A DNA stretch of 46,739 nucleotides. It comes from Porticoccaceae bacterium. GTDB taxonomy: Bacteria > Pseudomonadota > Gammaproteobacteria > Pseudomonadales > Porticoccaceae. How positions within the stretch are numbered: the first letter of the stretch is position 1; each line of letters opens with the position of its first letter. The notes beneath the pieces are model-generated. The model was not told the origin of the DNA. It ran no database searches and was given only the letters and a program-made list of their open reading frames with translations. The stretch covers positions 1 through 46,739 of the forward strand of contig JAJFKC010000032.1 of NCBI GenBank assembly GCA_021773435.1. The letters are read 5' to 3'. The translations under genes were made by a program, and so were the position numbers. This document shows, piece by piece, positions 34,022 to 44,480 of the stretch.

Positions 34022-35413
34022 ATGCTTCCAGTTATAGCCCTTGTTGGACGACCCAATGTTGGTAAATCTACCCTGTTTAACCGCCTTACCAAAACGCGGG
34101 ACGCACTGGTGGCCAATTACCCGGGGCTGACCCGTGATCGCAAATATGGCGAGGGGGAATTTGAGGGTCGGCGTTACATGGTTATCGATACCGGCGGCAT
34201 TAGCGGCGATGAAGAGGGGATTGACTGGGAGATGGCAGCGCAGTCACAGCAGGCCATGGCCGAGGCCGATATTATTTTTCTGATGGTCGATGCTCGTGAA
34301 GGCCTGAGTACTATCGATGAAGGCATTGCCCGCAAGCTGCGGCAGCAATCCTATTCTGTTGTACTGGTGGTGAATAAAATAGATGGTGTTGATCCCAACG
34401 TTGCGATGTCAGATTTTCACAGTATGGGGATGGCTGAACCCTATGCCATCACGGCGACCCATGGGCGCGGTGTTAAACATCTTCTTGAAGAAACCTTAAA
34501 AAAATTACCTGATAAAGGCCCGACCGTAACACCCGCGGCGACTGGTATTAAAATTGCCGTGGTGGGTCGCCCCAATGTCGGCAAATCCACGCTGGTTAAT
34601 CGTATGCTAGGTGAGCAACGGGTGGTCGTCTATGACCAGCCGGGTACCACCCGCGACAGTATCTATATCGATTACGAGCGCGCGGGCCGGCGCTACACCC
34701 TTATTGACACCGCCGGAGTCAGGCGGCGTAAGAATGTAAAACTGACCGTGGAGAAATTTTCCATCGTCAAAACTTTGCAGGCCATTGACGACGCCAATGT
34801 GGTTATTCTGTTGATTGATGCACATGAAGCACTGGTCGAACAGGATATGCATCTGATGGGTTACACCATTGAAGCTGGTCGGGCACTGGTGATTGCAGTG
34901 AATAAATGGGATGGTCTTGAGCAGGATCAGAAAGACTGGCTAAAGCGGGAACTCAAACGCCGTTTACGCTTTGTTGAATTTGCCGATATCCATTTTATCT
35001 CGGCTCTGCATGGCACCGGTGTAGGCCATTTATACAAATCAATTTTAGCCGCCTACAAAGCCGCTACCGATTCACTCGGCACCAACCGCTTAACCACGAT
35101 TCTTGAAGATGCTGTTAACGATCATCCGCCGCCGTTGGTTCGTGGCCGACGTATTAAATTACGCTATGCCCACGCCGGTGGCCGCAACCCGCCGGTCATT
35201 GTTATTCACGGTAGCCAGGCCAGCGATGTGCCTAATCACTATAGTCGTTATTTGCAAAAAACTTTTCGTCGGGAGCTGGGTTTGCACGGCACGCCGATAA
35301 AAATAGAATATCGTTCCGGTGATAATCCCTTTGCCGGACGCAGTAATAAATTGACCACCCGCCAGATCAATAAAAAAAGACGCTTAATGAAGTATGTAAA
35401 GAAGAAGCGCTAG
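34022..35413 (+). CDS. der: Ribosome-assembly GTPase Der (EngA)
   Basis: 463 residues from ATG 34022; the upstream in-frame ATG (33977) adds non-family sequence. Two GTPase domains are seen: G1 motifs [12 protein letters not shown] near 8 and [12 protein letters not shown] near 183, with DTGG/DTAG and NKID/NKWD. A C-terminal KH-like domain and basic tail ([13 protein letters not shown]) follow. It is needed for 50S subunit maturation. It converges with the peptidase gene 22 bp on. Confidence 0.96.
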   Translation: MLPVIALVGRPNVGKSTLFNRLTKTRDALVANYPGLTRDRKYGEGEFEGRRYMVIDTGGISGDEEGIDWEMAAQSQQAMAEADIIFLMVDAREGLSTIDEGIARKLRQQSYSVVLVVNKIDGVDPNVAMSDFHSMGMAEPYAITATHGRGVKHLLEETLKKLPDKGPTVTPAATGIKIAVVGRPNVGKSTLVNRMLGEQRVVVYDQPGTTRDSIYIDYERAGRRYTLIDTAGVRRRKNVKLTVEKFSIVKTLQAIDDANVVILLIDAHEALVEQDMHLMGYTIEAGRALVIAVNKWDGLEQDQKDWLKRELKRRLRFVEFADIHFISALHGTGVGHLYKSILAAYKAATDSLGTNRLTTILEDAVNDHPPPLVRGRRIKLRYAHAGGRNPPVIVIHGSQASDVPNHYSRYLQKTFRRELGLHGTPIKIEYRSGDNPFAGRSNKLTTRQINKKRRLMKYVKKKR

Positions 35414-35435
35414 CAAAACTAAAACCCGCAGTGGG

Positions 35436-37406
35436 CTAGCTGGATTTAAGAATGATTTCAATTTCATCCATCAATTGATTGCAGCGTTTAATTACTGCCT
35501 CATAAATTTTCGGTGAAGCCATATCCGCTCCGGCTCTCTTTAATATGTCGTAGGGATAATCCGAACCACCGGCTTCAAGAATCGACAGGTATTGTTGCCG
35601 TTCTTTTTGTCCCCCCGTTAATACCTTATCCATTAAATAGTAGGCTGCGGAAATTGACGTGGCGTATTGGTAGACATAAAAATTGCGGTAGAAGTGGGGT
35701 ATGTAGGCCCATTCGACGGTGTAGACATCATCAATATACATCACGCCCTGGTCGTGACCGTAATAACGTTTCAGTGTCGCGCCGTAGATGGAATTAAGTT
35801 TGTCTGCTGAAAGTGCGCCGCCTTTCTCGACCTCTTCATGGATAGCTAATTCAAATTCTGCAAATTGGGTTTGGCGGAAGAAGGTGCCCCGTAAACCCTG
35901 TAATTCCTCAACTAAATAAAATAATTTTTCCTGCGCAGTGCTGGCCTGTTCCGACAGATGTCTGAACAATAATAGCTCGTGGGAGATGGCAGCAATCTCG
36001 GCAATAAAGGTGGCATATTCAGATTTAGCGAAGGGTTGGTTTTTCTGGGTTAGCAGTGAATGCATGCCGTGGCCCCATTCATGGGCGAAGGCGCTGACCG
36101 AGTCAAAATCATTATTGTGATTGAGCAGCAGGTAAGGATGCACATCATAGGCGGCGCTCATTGCGTAAGCACCGCTACGTTTGCCTTCGGCTGGAGCAAT
36201 ATGCATCCAGCCTTTACCTACCGAGCTTTTATACAGTTGCAGATATTTATCGCCCAGAGGCGTGAGCGCGTCGCCGAGTAATTGATCCGCATCGTTAATA
36301 CTGTATTGCCGATCAATATCGGCCCCAGCGGGGTAGACGTCGTAGTAATGAGGATCATCAATCGCTATTAATTTTGCATGGAGTTTAAGGTAGCGATGCA
36401 AGGTCGGCAGATTGTTATTAACAGTCGTCACCAGAGTTCGATAAACCGCCTCGGGAATATTATCGGTGGCCAGGGATTTCGCCAGGGCCGATGGATAGCC
36501 GCGCATCCGGGCTTCAAATACCTGGGCCTGGACCTGTCCCGTCAGCGTTTGTGCCAGAGTTTGCTGATAGTTTTTATAACGGCTGAAAAAAGCATCGAAC
36601 ACGGCTTTTCGGTCTGATCTGTCTTTAACACCGCGATTTTTGGTATAGCCTGATGGGGTAAGTTTGATCTGTTCTCCCGTGCTCAAGGTCATTTCTGGCC
36701 AGGGGATTTCCGCGTTGGTGAGGATGTTATAAGTGGAGCTGGCCACCCGGAGCGGGGCACTGGCCGCAGCAATGATCCGTTCTTCCCGCTCGGGCAGCAC
36801 ATGGGCAGCTTTGCGCAGAGTGTTTCGGATTAAAAAATCAAAATTGTTGAGTTCAGCGGTGCTTTTTTGCCACTGGTTTAAAGTATCTTTATCGATGGAC
36901 AGTAATTCTGGCTCCAGAAAGCTGATAGCTTCGCTGTAGGTAGTAAATAAGTCTTCAGCCAGCGTATGTCGCTCTAGCAAGGCCGAGTTTGCGAGGTCAG
37001 TATCTTTGGCCAGAAAGCTATGAGTGTAAAGGCGCATTAAGTTTTTGTAGGTACCGGAAACGCTTTGCAGGCATTTGCCAAGGGTGTCGGCATTAATGTT
37101 TAATTGGCCTCGACACTGAGTGGTTTCATTGATCTGCTTAGACACATCTTTCTGAGCGGCTTCCCACGCAGTAATATCGGGATAAAGATCAGTTAAATCC
37201 CAGCCATTTTCGATAGCTTGTTTTGAGATAGCTTGTTCAGGAATTGATGGTTCAGGAATAGAGGGTTCCGGATTTGAAAGCTCCGGATTCGACAGTTCCG
37301 GGGTGGATTGTGCAGAACCGACAACGCTCTGTAGAGAAACACTCATTAATAAAACCAGGTAGGCTATTAACGTTCGGGGTTTTCTTCCGCTCATTCGCTC
37401 AGGCAT
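35436..37406 (-). CDS. Exported M3-family oligoendopeptidase (PepF-like) with a repeat linker
   Basis: 656 residues. A signal peptide (about 1-33, ending VVGSAQS) leads to a linker of six pentapeptide repeats (PELSN/PEPSI type), then the M3 catalytic domain with the zinc motif AFAHEWGHGMHS near 435. It should cut short peptides outside the cytoplasm. It follows xseA by 35 bp on the same strand, probably in one transcript. The repeat linker is encoded by 15-bp DNA repeats like those found between other genes here. A cytoplasmic role is unlikely because of the signal. Confidence 0.88.
   Translation of the reverse strand: MPERMSGRKPRTLIAYLVLLMSVSLQSVVGSAQSTPELSNPELSNPEPSIPEPSIPEQAISKQAIENGWDLTDLYPDITAWEAAQKDVSKQINETTQCRGQLNINADTLGKCLQSVSGTYKNLMRLYTHSFLAKDTDLANSALLERHTLAEDLFTTYSEAISFLEPELLSIDKDTLNQWQKSTAELNNFDFLIRNTLRKAAHVLPEREERIIAAASAPLRVASSTYNILTNAEIPWPEMTLSTGEQIKLTPSGYTKNRGVKDRSDRKAVFDAFFSRYKNYQQTLAQTLTGQVQAQVFEARMRGYPSALAKSLATDNIPEAVYRTLVTTVNNNLPTLHRYLKLHAKLIAIDDPHYYDVYPAGADIDRQYSINDADQLLGDALTPLGDKYLQLYKSSVGKGWMHIAPAEGKRSGAYAMSAAYDVHPYLLLNHNNDFDSVSAFAHEWGHGMHSLLTQKNQPFAKSEYATFIAEIAAISHELLLFRHLSEQASTAQEKLFYLVEELQGLRGTFFRQTQFAEFELAIHEEVEKGGALSADKLNSIYGATLKRYYGHDQGVMYIDDVYTVEWAYIPHFYRNFYVYQYATSISAAYYLMDKVLTGGQKERQQYLSILEAGGSDYPYDILKRAGADMASPKIYEAVIKRCNQLMDEIEIILKSS
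37212..37301. repeat. Six in-frame 15-bp repeats in the M3 peptidase gene
   Basis: Six units of 15 bp encode the pentapeptides PELSN, PELSN, PEPSI, PEPSI, PEQAI and SKQAI (read on the minus strand). The unit length keeps the frame, so copy number could vary without loss of the enzyme. Confidence 0.85.
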
Positions 37407-37441
37407 ATTCTTCCTGTTAAACCTTTTGAGGCCTGGCCGAT

Positions 37442-38827
37442 TTATTCATCATTATTGTCGGCGTATGGGTGAAGGGTTTGTACTTCGCAATCTAGAACAC
37501 CATCAAGCACAGTGATAGTGATTTGATCCTGCGCACCTGTATCGGCCACGTGAGTAATCACTTGCTGGTGTTGATTCTGAGCAATGGCATACCCGCGCTC
37601 CAGCGTATTTAATGGGCTAACAGCCTGGAGCAAACCCGTAGCGGCGGCAAACTCATCTTGCTTGCGCGCGAGGCTGGTTTTGATAGCTGTGTTTAAGCGT
37701 TCACCCAGATAGTTAATGCGGGTGGATAGTTGAATCAACCTGGCTTTAGGTGCTTGAGCGTGATAGCGGCTTAATACCTGCTCGAATTCCAGTTGCTTGC
37801 CATGTAATTGCAGCTGAATGCTTTTCAGCAAGCGTATTTCCAGGTGATCCAGATGCTGCCCCTGTTTGTCAAGTATCTCGCTGGGATGGCGCAACCTGAG
37901 GTGCAGGTTGCGCAAGTTTTGTCGGGCACCGTCTACGGCTGCATTGGCCTGTTGACGAAACCAGTCAGCATAGCCCTCAATAGCCTGGAACAATTCATCA
38001 GCATCGGGGCTCGCTAATTCAGCGGCAGCGGAAGGAGTTGGCGCGCGAACGTCGGCAACAGAATCAGCGATTGTGGTATCCGTTTCATGGCCGACCGCAG
38101 AAATCACCGGGATTGCACTGGCAGCGATGGCTCGGGCGACGCTTTCTTCGTTGAAGGCCCAGAGGTCTTCGATAGAGCCACCGCCTCGGGTCAGGATAAG
38201 TACGTCACACTGAGCGTGCTCATTAGCTAAGTCCAGGGCATCGGTAATGCCCTGAATGGCTTCTTTGCCCTGCACTGGGCTTGGATAAATGGTCACCAGA
38301 ATGGCCGGAAAACGGCGTTTCAGCACCTGCAAAACATCCTTAACGGCCGCACCCCCGGGGGAGGTGATGACACCAATATGACGGGCGAACTGGGGTAGAG
38401 GCCGCTTGATGTCCTCATTAAATAGTCCCTCCTGAGCGAGCTTCTCTTTCAATAGCTCAAAGCGCCGTTGTAAATCACCCAACCCGGCTGGCTCCATATG
38501 TTCGACAATTAACTGATAATCGCCGCGATTTTCGTACAGGCTGACCCGGCCCCGAACCAATATTTTTTCACCGTTTTCAGCACGAAACTTTACCGCCCGA
38601 TTGCGATTTCGAAACATGGCGCAGCGAATTTGTGCGTCATCGTCTTTAAGGGTGAAGTACCAATGGCCTGATCCGGGTGTGGCCAGATTGCTCAACTCGC
38701 CTTCCACCCACAGCAACGACAGGTGGGTTTCGAGCAATTGTCGCGCGCGCCGATTGAGTTGGCTTACCGAATAAATCTGTTTGGTGTCGGCCTGAGGTGG
38801 CGGTTTTATTGAGCGCGATGGTGTCAT
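37442..38827 (-). CDS. xseA: Exodeoxyribonuclease VII large subunit
   Basis: 461 residues. The N-terminal OB fold (YSVSQLNRRARQLLE.HLSLLWVEGELSNL) is followed by the catalytic domain with GVITSPGGAAVKDVL near 155, RGGGSIEDLWAFNEE near 222, SAVGHETDTTIADSVADVRAPTPSAAAE near 250, and a coiled C-terminal region with the ending LERGYAI. It degrades single-stranded DNA with XseB. Divergent from guaB across 179 bp. Confidence 0.96.
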   Translation of the reverse strand: MTPSRSIKPPPQADTKQIYSVSQLNRRARQLLETHLSLLWVEGELSNLATPGSGHWYFTLKDDDAQIRCAMFRNRNRAVKFRAENGEKILVRGRVSLYENRGDYQLIVEHMEPAGLGDLQRRFELLKEKLAQEGLFNEDIKRPLPQFARHIGVITSPGGAAVKDVLQVLKRRFPAILVTIYPSPVQGKEAIQGITDALDLANEHAQCDVLILTRGGGSIEDLWAFNEESVARAIAASAIPVISAVGHETDTTIADSVADVRAPTPSAAAELASPDADELFQAIEGYADWFRQQANAAVDGARQNLRNLHLRLRHPSEILDKQGQHLDHLEIRLLKSIQLQLHGKQLEFEQVLSRYHAQAPKARLIQLSTRINYLGERLNTAIKTSLARKQDEFAAATGLLQAVSPLNTLERGYAIAQNQHQQVITHVADTGAQDQITITVLDGVLDCEVQTLHPYADNNDE

Positions 38828-39006
38828 GGTCTGGGATTGTAGAGAAAACTACTGTCACGGCAAGCCTGAGTATTACGTTAATCAAAAAGTCATGGTTGAA
38901 ACGAGAGTAATATGGCGACAGGGGCTTGCAAACGTAAACGAAAGTGAGTTTACCGAGTCTGGCGGTCAGTCTATAATGCCCTGCTTCCCAAACTCTGTGG
39001 ATTCCA

Positions 39007-40482
39007 ATGCTACGAATAGATCAGGAAGCACTCACCTTTGATGACGTCCTGCTTATCCCCGGTTATTCTGAGGTGGTGGCGACTGACGTCGATATTACTA
39101 CCCGTCTCACTCGACACATTACCCTCAATATCCCACTAGTTTCGGCGGCGATGGATACCGTCACCGAATCGCGGCTGGCTATTGCCCTGGCCCAGGAGGG
39201 CGGTATTGGTATCATTCATAAGAATATGCCGGCTACACAACAGGCCCTCGAAGTCAGGGCCGTAAAGAAATTTGAGAGTGGCGTGGTTAAAGACCCGGTC
39301 ACTATCAGCGCTGATGCTTCTATTCGGGATTTGCTGGGCCTGACCCAGGAATACAATATTTCCGGTGTCCCGGTACTGAAAGATGGTGAGTTGGTGGGCA
39401 TAGTGACTCGCCGCGACGTGCGGTTTGAAACCGATCTTGACTCATCGGTGGCCTCGGTGATGACGCCGAAAGAACGTCTGGTAACGGCCAAAGAAGGTGC
39501 TGCTCCAGAAGAAGTGAAACGCCTGTTGCATAAATTCCGCATTGAAAAAGTCCTTGTGGTCAACGAGCAATTCGATCTGTGTGGACTGATTACCGTTAAA
39601 GACATCGATAAAGCCGAGCGTTACCCCAATGCCTGCAAAGATGACCAGGGGCGATTGCGAGTTGGCGCATCAGTGGGTACTAGTCCTGACACTGAAGAAC
39701 GCGTCGAGGCTCTGGTAAAAGCCGGTGTTGACGTGCTGGTGGTGGATACCGCCCACGGCCACTCCAGCAATGTGATCTCCCGAGTCCGCTGGATAAAAAC
39801 CCACTATCCCGATGTTGAAGTGATCGGTGGCAATATCGCCTCCGCAGAAGCGGCCCTGGCCCTGGCAGAAGCGGGTGTCGATAGTGTCAAGGTTGGGATC
39901 GGCCCCGGTTCGATTTGTACCACGCGGATTGTCACTGGCGTCGGTGTCCCGCAAATTAGTGCCATAGCCAATATTGTCGAAGCCCTTAAGGGCTCGGATA
40001 TCCCGGTGATTGCCGATGGCGGCATCCGTTATTCCGGCGATATTGCTAAAGCCGTCGTTGCCGGTGCCGAGGCGATAATGGTCGGCTCTTTATTTGCCGG
40101 TACCGAAGAGGCGCCCGGAGAGATCGAACTTTTCCAGGGCCGTACCTACAAGGCCTACCGAGGCATGGGTTCATTAGGCGCGATGGCCCAGCCGGATGGA
40201 TCCAGCGATCGCTATTTTCAGGACGCCAGCGCCGGTACCGAAAAATTAGTCCCCGAAGGCATTGAAGGAAGAGTGCCTTATAAAGGTCCGGTGTCATCGA
40301 TCATTCATCAATTGATGGGCGGTCTACGTTCAGCCATGGGCTACACCGGTAGTGTCGATATTCAGACCATGCGCACTGTGCCGAAATTTATCCGGGTGAC
40401 CAGTGCGGGCATGGGCGAGAGCCATGTTCATGATGTTTCGATCACCAAGGAAGCGCCGAATTATCCGGTTGGCGATTACTGA
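39007..40482 (+). CDS. guaB: Inosine-5'-monophosphate dehydrogenase
   Basis: 491 residues. The TIM barrel starts [16 protein letters not shown], is interrupted by two CBS domains (about 95-205), and has the catalytic loop [20 protein letters not shown] near 299 with Cys as nucleophile. A flap carrying [10 protein letters not shown] is near 400. It makes XMP from IMP, the committed step to GMP. A terminator candidate separates it from guaA. Confidence 0.97.
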   Translation: MLRIDQEALTFDDVLLIPGYSEVVATDVDITTRLTRHITLNIPLVSAAMDTVTESRLAIALAQEGGIGIIHKNMPATQQALEVRAVKKFESGVVKDPVTISADASIRDLLGLTQEYNISGVPVLKDGELVGIVTRRDVRFETDLDSSVASVMTPKERLVTAKEGAAPEEVKRLLHKFRIEKVLVVNEQFDLCGLITVKDIDKAERYPNACKDDQGRLRVGASVGTSPDTEERVEALVKAGVDVLVVDTAHGHSSNVISRVRWIKTHYPDVEVIGGNIASAEAALALAEAGVDSVKVGIGPGSICTTRIVTGVGVPQISAIANIVEALKGSDIPVIADGGIRYSGDIAKAVVAGAEAIMVGSLFAGTEEAPGEIELFQGRTYKAYRGMGSLGAMAQPDGSSDRYFQDASAGTEKLVPEGIEGRVPYKGPVSSIIHQLMGGLRSAMGYTGSVDIQTMRTVPKFIRVTSAGMGESHVHDVSITKEAPNYPVGDY

Positions 40483-40493
40483 CAGCCAGGAAC

Positions 40494-40525
40494 GTAAATA
40501 AAGTAGTACATAAATAAAGTGGTAC
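40494..40525. repeat. Two 16-bp direct repeats between guaB and guaA
   Basis: GTAAATAAAGTAGTAC (40494-40509) and ATAAATAAAGTGGTAC (40510-40525) are adjacent copies with two mismatches. Confidence 0.7.
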
Positions 40526-40554
40526 TTTTATTGGAGTTTTATATAAGCAATTAA

Positions 40555-40580
40555 ACGGGGCCGGTGGGCTCCGTTTTTAT
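40555..40580 (+). terminator. Rho-independent terminator after guaB
   Basis: ACGGGGCC pairs with GGCTCCGT (one G-T/mismatch) around a four-base loop, followed by TTTTTATTT. It lies between guaB and guaA, so full guaA expression needs readthrough or its own promoter. Confidence 0.65.
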
Positions 40581-40606
40581 TTATTAACACAAGCAGCCAT
40601 CCCTTT

Positions 40607-42187
40607 ATGACAAACGATATCCACACTCAAAAGATCCTGATTCTTGATTTCGGATCGCAATATACCCAACTGATTGCCCGCCGGGTTCGAGAGGCCGGGG
40701 TTTACTGCGAAATTTACAGTTGTGAAGCCGACCCAGAAAGTATTCGAGACTTTGCACCCTACGGCATCATTCTTTCCGGCGGGCCTGAGTCAGTTACTGC
40801 CGCCGCCGGGCCTCAGGTGCCCGACCTGGTATTTGGTCTGGGTGTCCCCATATTGGGTATCTGTTATGGCATGCAATGCATGGCCCAACGTTTTGGTGGT
40901 CGTGTGGCATCGTCTGATAAGCGAGAGTTTGGCTATGCGCAAATCAAAGTGCATGGTGCCAGCGAATTACTCAAAGATATCACCGACCATGTAGATCATG
41001 CCGATGGTGGCGCGCTGCTCGATGTCTGGATGAGCCACGGCGATAAGGTGGCTGAGCTACCGCCCGGTTTCGAACTAATGGCCGCCACTGAATCCTGTCC
41101 CGTCGGTGGTATGTATAACAAAGACAAGCATTGGTACGGTTTACAGTTCCACCCGGAAGTGACCCATACCCTCCAAGGCGAGCGCATATTTAGCCGCTTT
41201 GTTCACGACATCTGCGGCTGTGAATCCCTGTGGACAGCCGAGAACATTATTGATGATGCCATCGAACGGGTACGGGCAACGGTGGGGCAGGATAAAGTTC
41301 TGCTGGGCCTATCTGGCGGTGTTGATTCATCGGTAGTCGCGGCCCTGCTGCACAGAGCCATTGGCGATCAGCTCACCTGTGTGTTTGTCGATAATGGCCT
41401 GTTGCGTAAAAACGAAGGCGACCAGGTCATGGATATGTTCGCCCGCAACATGGGTGTACGGGTTATTCGTGCCGATGCCGAACAAAAATTTTTAAGCGGT
41501 CTCGTCGGCGTTGAAGACCCCGAGCAGAAGCGCAAAGTGATTGGCAATACCTTTATCGATATTTTCGATGCCGAAGCAAAACGCATAGAAGATGTTAAGT
41601 GGTTAGCTCAGGGGACGATTTATCCCGACGTGATAGAGTCCGCCGGATCCTTAACCGGCAAAGCCCATGTCATCAAGTCGCACCACAATGTCGGCGGTTT
41701 ACCCGACGATATGACCCTTGACCTGGTTGAACCCCTACGGGAATTATTTAAGGATGAAGTACGCAAAATAGGTCTGGAGCTGGGCCTGCCCTACGATATG
41801 GTCAACCGGCATCCCTTCCCAGGACCAGGGCTTGGCGTGCGTATTTTGGGTGAAGTTAAAAAAGATTATGCAGATATTCTCCGTGAAGCGGATGCCATTT
41901 TTATAGAGGAGCTTTACGCCGCCGAGCTTTATCATAAAACCAGCCAGGCCTTTGCGGTATTCCTACCGGTTAAATCCGTGGGCGTAGTGGGCGATGCCAG
42001 ACGCTACGAATATGTTGTCGCACTGCGGGCTGTGGAAACCGTAGATTTTATGACTGCCCGCTGGGCGCATCTACCCTACGAATTTATCGAACGCGTCTCG
42101 AACCGGATCATCAATGAGATTTCTGGGATTTCACGCGTGGTTTATGACGTTTCCAGTAAGCCACCCGCGACGATCGAGTGGGAGTGA
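40607..42187 (+). CDS. guaA: GMP synthase (glutamine-hydrolysing)
   Basis: 526 residues. The N-terminal glutaminase has its Cys in [11 protein letters not shown] near 86 and the His/Glu pair in [10 protein letters not shown] near 181. The ATP pyrophosphatase domain has [15 protein letters not shown] near 235, and the C-terminal dimerisation domain ends PPATIEWE. It converts XMP to GMP. The 3' end of this gene is a known integration point for genomic islands, and accessory DNA begins right after it here. Confidence 0.97.
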   Translation: MTNDIHTQKILILDFGSQYTQLIARRVREAGVYCEIYSCEADPESIRDFAPYGIILSGGPESVTAAAGPQVPDLVFGLGVPILGICYGMQCMAQRFGGRVASSDKREFGYAQIKVHGASELLKDITDHVDHADGGALLDVWMSHGDKVAELPPGFELMAATESCPVGGMYNKDKHWYGLQFHPEVTHTLQGERIFSRFVHDICGCESLWTAENIIDDAIERVRATVGQDKVLLGLSGGVDSSVVAALLHRAIGDQLTCVFVDNGLLRKNEGDQVMDMFARNMGVRVIRADAEQKFLSGLVGVEDPEQKRKVIGNTFIDIFDAEAKRIEDVKWLAQGTIYPDVIESAGSLTGKAHVIKSHHNVGGLPDDMTLDLVEPLRELFKDEVRKIGLELGLPYDMVNRHPFPGPGLGVRILGEVKKDYADILREADAIFIEELYAAELYHKTSQAFAVFLPVKSVGVVGDARRYEYVVALRAVETVDFMTARWAHLPYEFIERVSNRIINEISGISRVVYDVSSKPPATIEWE

Positions 42188-42656
42188 CTGGAGTTTGTAA
42201 CACGATGATTTATAACAATTAAAATAAGTTAATCGATAATATAATCTACATCATCAATGGTGTTATTCATGGTGTTTTCCGCGCGCTGTGACACAAAAAC
42301 CGGTGATACCATGGGGGGCAGATTGATGCTGGCATGGCATCATGCCGCGTTGAGCATTACTTATTTGAGCAAGGCCCCAGCCCGCCGGCCATTAAAGACA
42401 TGATAGGCTCCCAGGCCACAAAGGGGATGCACGTCCTTGCTTATTTTGCGCCGAAGATAGCGGAGTGCGGCGTCTGTAGTGACAGCAGTAATCTGACCAC
42501 TATCGAGACCTATCCTTCGGCCTGCAAAAGTTCAGAAACCATTCAGGCACTGTGCCGAGGGCGTGTCTGATTTTTTGTGTGTAAGGCAGTTTCGGTTTCC
42601 TTGTCCGGACCCTTGGGGTGCTCCGGGCATGCCGCGATCGCTTCCCAGATTGAGGG
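42188..42656. other. Gene-free stretch after guaA; start of the accessory region
   Basis: I see no gene here with family resemblance or a convincing start. A 78-codon open frame (42334-42570) lacks a Shine-Dalgarno and recognisable motifs. Base composition rises in G+C from about 42350 onward, marking the change to foreign DNA. Confidence 0.5.
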
Positions 42657-43265
42657 TCAGAACCGCACGGAAAGGCTGAAGGCGCCAAAATCGCCGGCTT
42701 CGCCCCGGGTTTCGAATTCCCGCGTACGCAACACGTGGGTGTAGCTCAGGCGCATGTTGCGCCAGGACACGGCGATGCCGAACCTGGAGGTCGCCGACCA
42801 GCGGCTCCTTGTCGACGCTGCGGCTGTCGCGGAAGGTGTTGCCGTTGAGGAAGATGTTGCGGGCGACAGCCCATCCCTCCACGCCGGGAACAGGTACCAG
42901 CGGAAACCGTCCAGGAGCACGAAGAAGCCTGAGCCAGGCGGGCTCGGCTGGATGCGCGGCGCGCCATAGTCGAGCGGCAGGCGTTGGCCCAAGCGCAGCA
43001 TCAGGCCGGTATTGGCGTAGGTGAAGACGTTGCCGAGCGCGCCGCCGGCATGCGGCGTGGCATCGAATCCGGAAACCGATTCCGAAACGAAGCCGCGCCA
43101 GCTGCACTGGTAAATCACGACAACCCCCGGCTCGTTCTAGAGTTGGGTATCCCAGCCGCGCGGCTCCTGCGAGTCCGTGATCTCGTGGATGAATTTCTGG
43201 GTCTGCTCGGCGAACGAGGCGGGTCCGACCACCCCGCGCGTGAGCTCCAGCTGGTCGAGCCGCCG
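42657..43265 (-). pseudogene. Decayed lipid A deacylase LpxR-like (DUF2219) gene
   Basis: Read leftward, the frame gives RRLDQLELTRGVVGP, FIHEITDSQEPRGWDTQL, then a TAG stop (43137-43139), NEPGVVV, GFDATPHAGGALGNVFTYAN, TGLMLRLGQRLPLDYG and the barrel ending DFGAFSLSVRF. These match the C-terminal half of LpxR-type outer-membrane lipid A 3'-O-deacylases. Between about 42780 and 42880 the family sequence (ARNIFLNGNTFRDSRSV) continues in another frame, so there are two compensating frameshifts as well as the nonsense codon. The N-terminal half is missing. DNA is markedly G+C-rich. Not functional. Confidence 0.75.
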
Positions 43266-44448
43266 ACCAGTCGCGGGCGAACCTGCTTCGTTTGCAGGCG
43301 GAGGCGGGCGAATTTATGGATGCCAATCGTGAGGCACTCGCCAGCGGCGGTTACCACGGTTCCGGCATTCAAAGCTTCCTGGCATGGCTGAATGCCAAGG
43401 TTGAGCAGAAGGACAAGAACAATCAGCCTGACCCCGCGACTGCCCAACATGGCGCGGGGATACAGCACCTTTGAGGATTTATCTCAGCTTATCGAAAAGG
43501 CCCAGATCGAATATTCCCCAAAATTTGCCGCCCCCGAGTCTGACGATCAGTTCCTGCGGGATCTCGGGCTTGCCACGGAGCTTGAATCCAGACGATTGAT
43601 CTATGTCGCCATCACCAGAGCACGAGAAAAGCTGGTGCAGGAATGGCCGAGCTATTTGGCGGGTAAAGACGGACTGACCTAATGGTCGATACCGGCCGCA
43701 GAGACCACCGTGTCGCCTCAAGCCGCGACAATAATCGTTGGCGGTACTTCTTTTCCATGTTTGGTCGGGGAGGGCGCATCCGAGCTTCCAGACGATTTTG
43801 GTGTTGGTGACGGGACAACCCCAGAGGTGTTGGCCACCATCGGTCGCAGGGCGATACAGCGCGGAGTTGTCCCGGACGGATTGGTCCCGGACAGTGTAGT
43901 GCCTTCGGGACTGGGCAATGTCCAAAGCCCGGAGACAGCCAGGCAACCCTTGGAGTCAATCCGCTACCACGAAGGGTTGGAGCTCGAGATAGAGCTCACC
44001 GGTGCGACGCTCGGTACCTTCTCTGCACCGTTGCTTCGAAGTGCTTGGCGTAAACGCTGAACTCGGCGGGAAGCTATCAGCTATTGCCGGTGTCGAGATA
44101 AGTGACGATGATGTGTCCAACATTATTAATAGCGTTACGAGCTTCGAGCGGTGGATGACGGATCGCTTTTCAGCCACGGCGGTGCATCGGGAACTCCCGC
44201 TGCTGGGAATTGATGATAACGGTTCTGTTGTATCCGGGACCGCCGACCTGGTGCTGGAAACAGAGGGTGGCATTTGGATTATTGACCACAAGTCTGACCA
44301 AGTTGATGAACCGGAATTGGCGTTCAATAGTTACCGACTACAACTGGAATGCTATGCAACGTTGCTACGGAGCATGGGGCATAACGTGTTGGGCTTGGGG
44401 ATTAGCTGGATTAGGCGGGGGGAAGTGGTGTTCGAGCGATGGCCTTAA
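43262..44448 (+). pseudogene. Decayed AddA/RecB-like UvrD helicase-nuclease gene
   Basis: Family-like segments appear in order but in broken frames: SRANLLRLQAEAGEFMDANRE and GSGIQSFLAWLNAKVEQKDK (frame of 43292); FEDLSQLIEKAQIEY and ESRRLIYVAITRAREKLVQEW (helicase motif VI region, frame of 43392). After an in-frame TAA at 43680-43682 come VGEGASELPDDFG and LESIRYHEGLELE, then, after a frameshift near 44023, a PD-(D/E)XK nuclease domain with SGTADLVLE and IIDHKSD. The piece before motif VI is deleted. It was a DNA-repair or defence-type helicase-nuclease; no full product is possible. It is fused at 43262-43266 to the opposing lpxR remnant. Confidence 0.7.
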
Positions 44449-44480
44449 TTCGGGCGTAGTCCGTGATTGCTGAACTCTTT

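Noticed and set aside
42334-42570. 78-codon Cys-containing open frame after guaA
   Set aside because: No ribosome-binding site, no recognisable motif, and composition shifts within it.
43479-43959. Open frames on the minus strand through the helicase-nuclease remnant
   Set aside because: They are complements of the recognisable plus-strand protein segments and show no family features.
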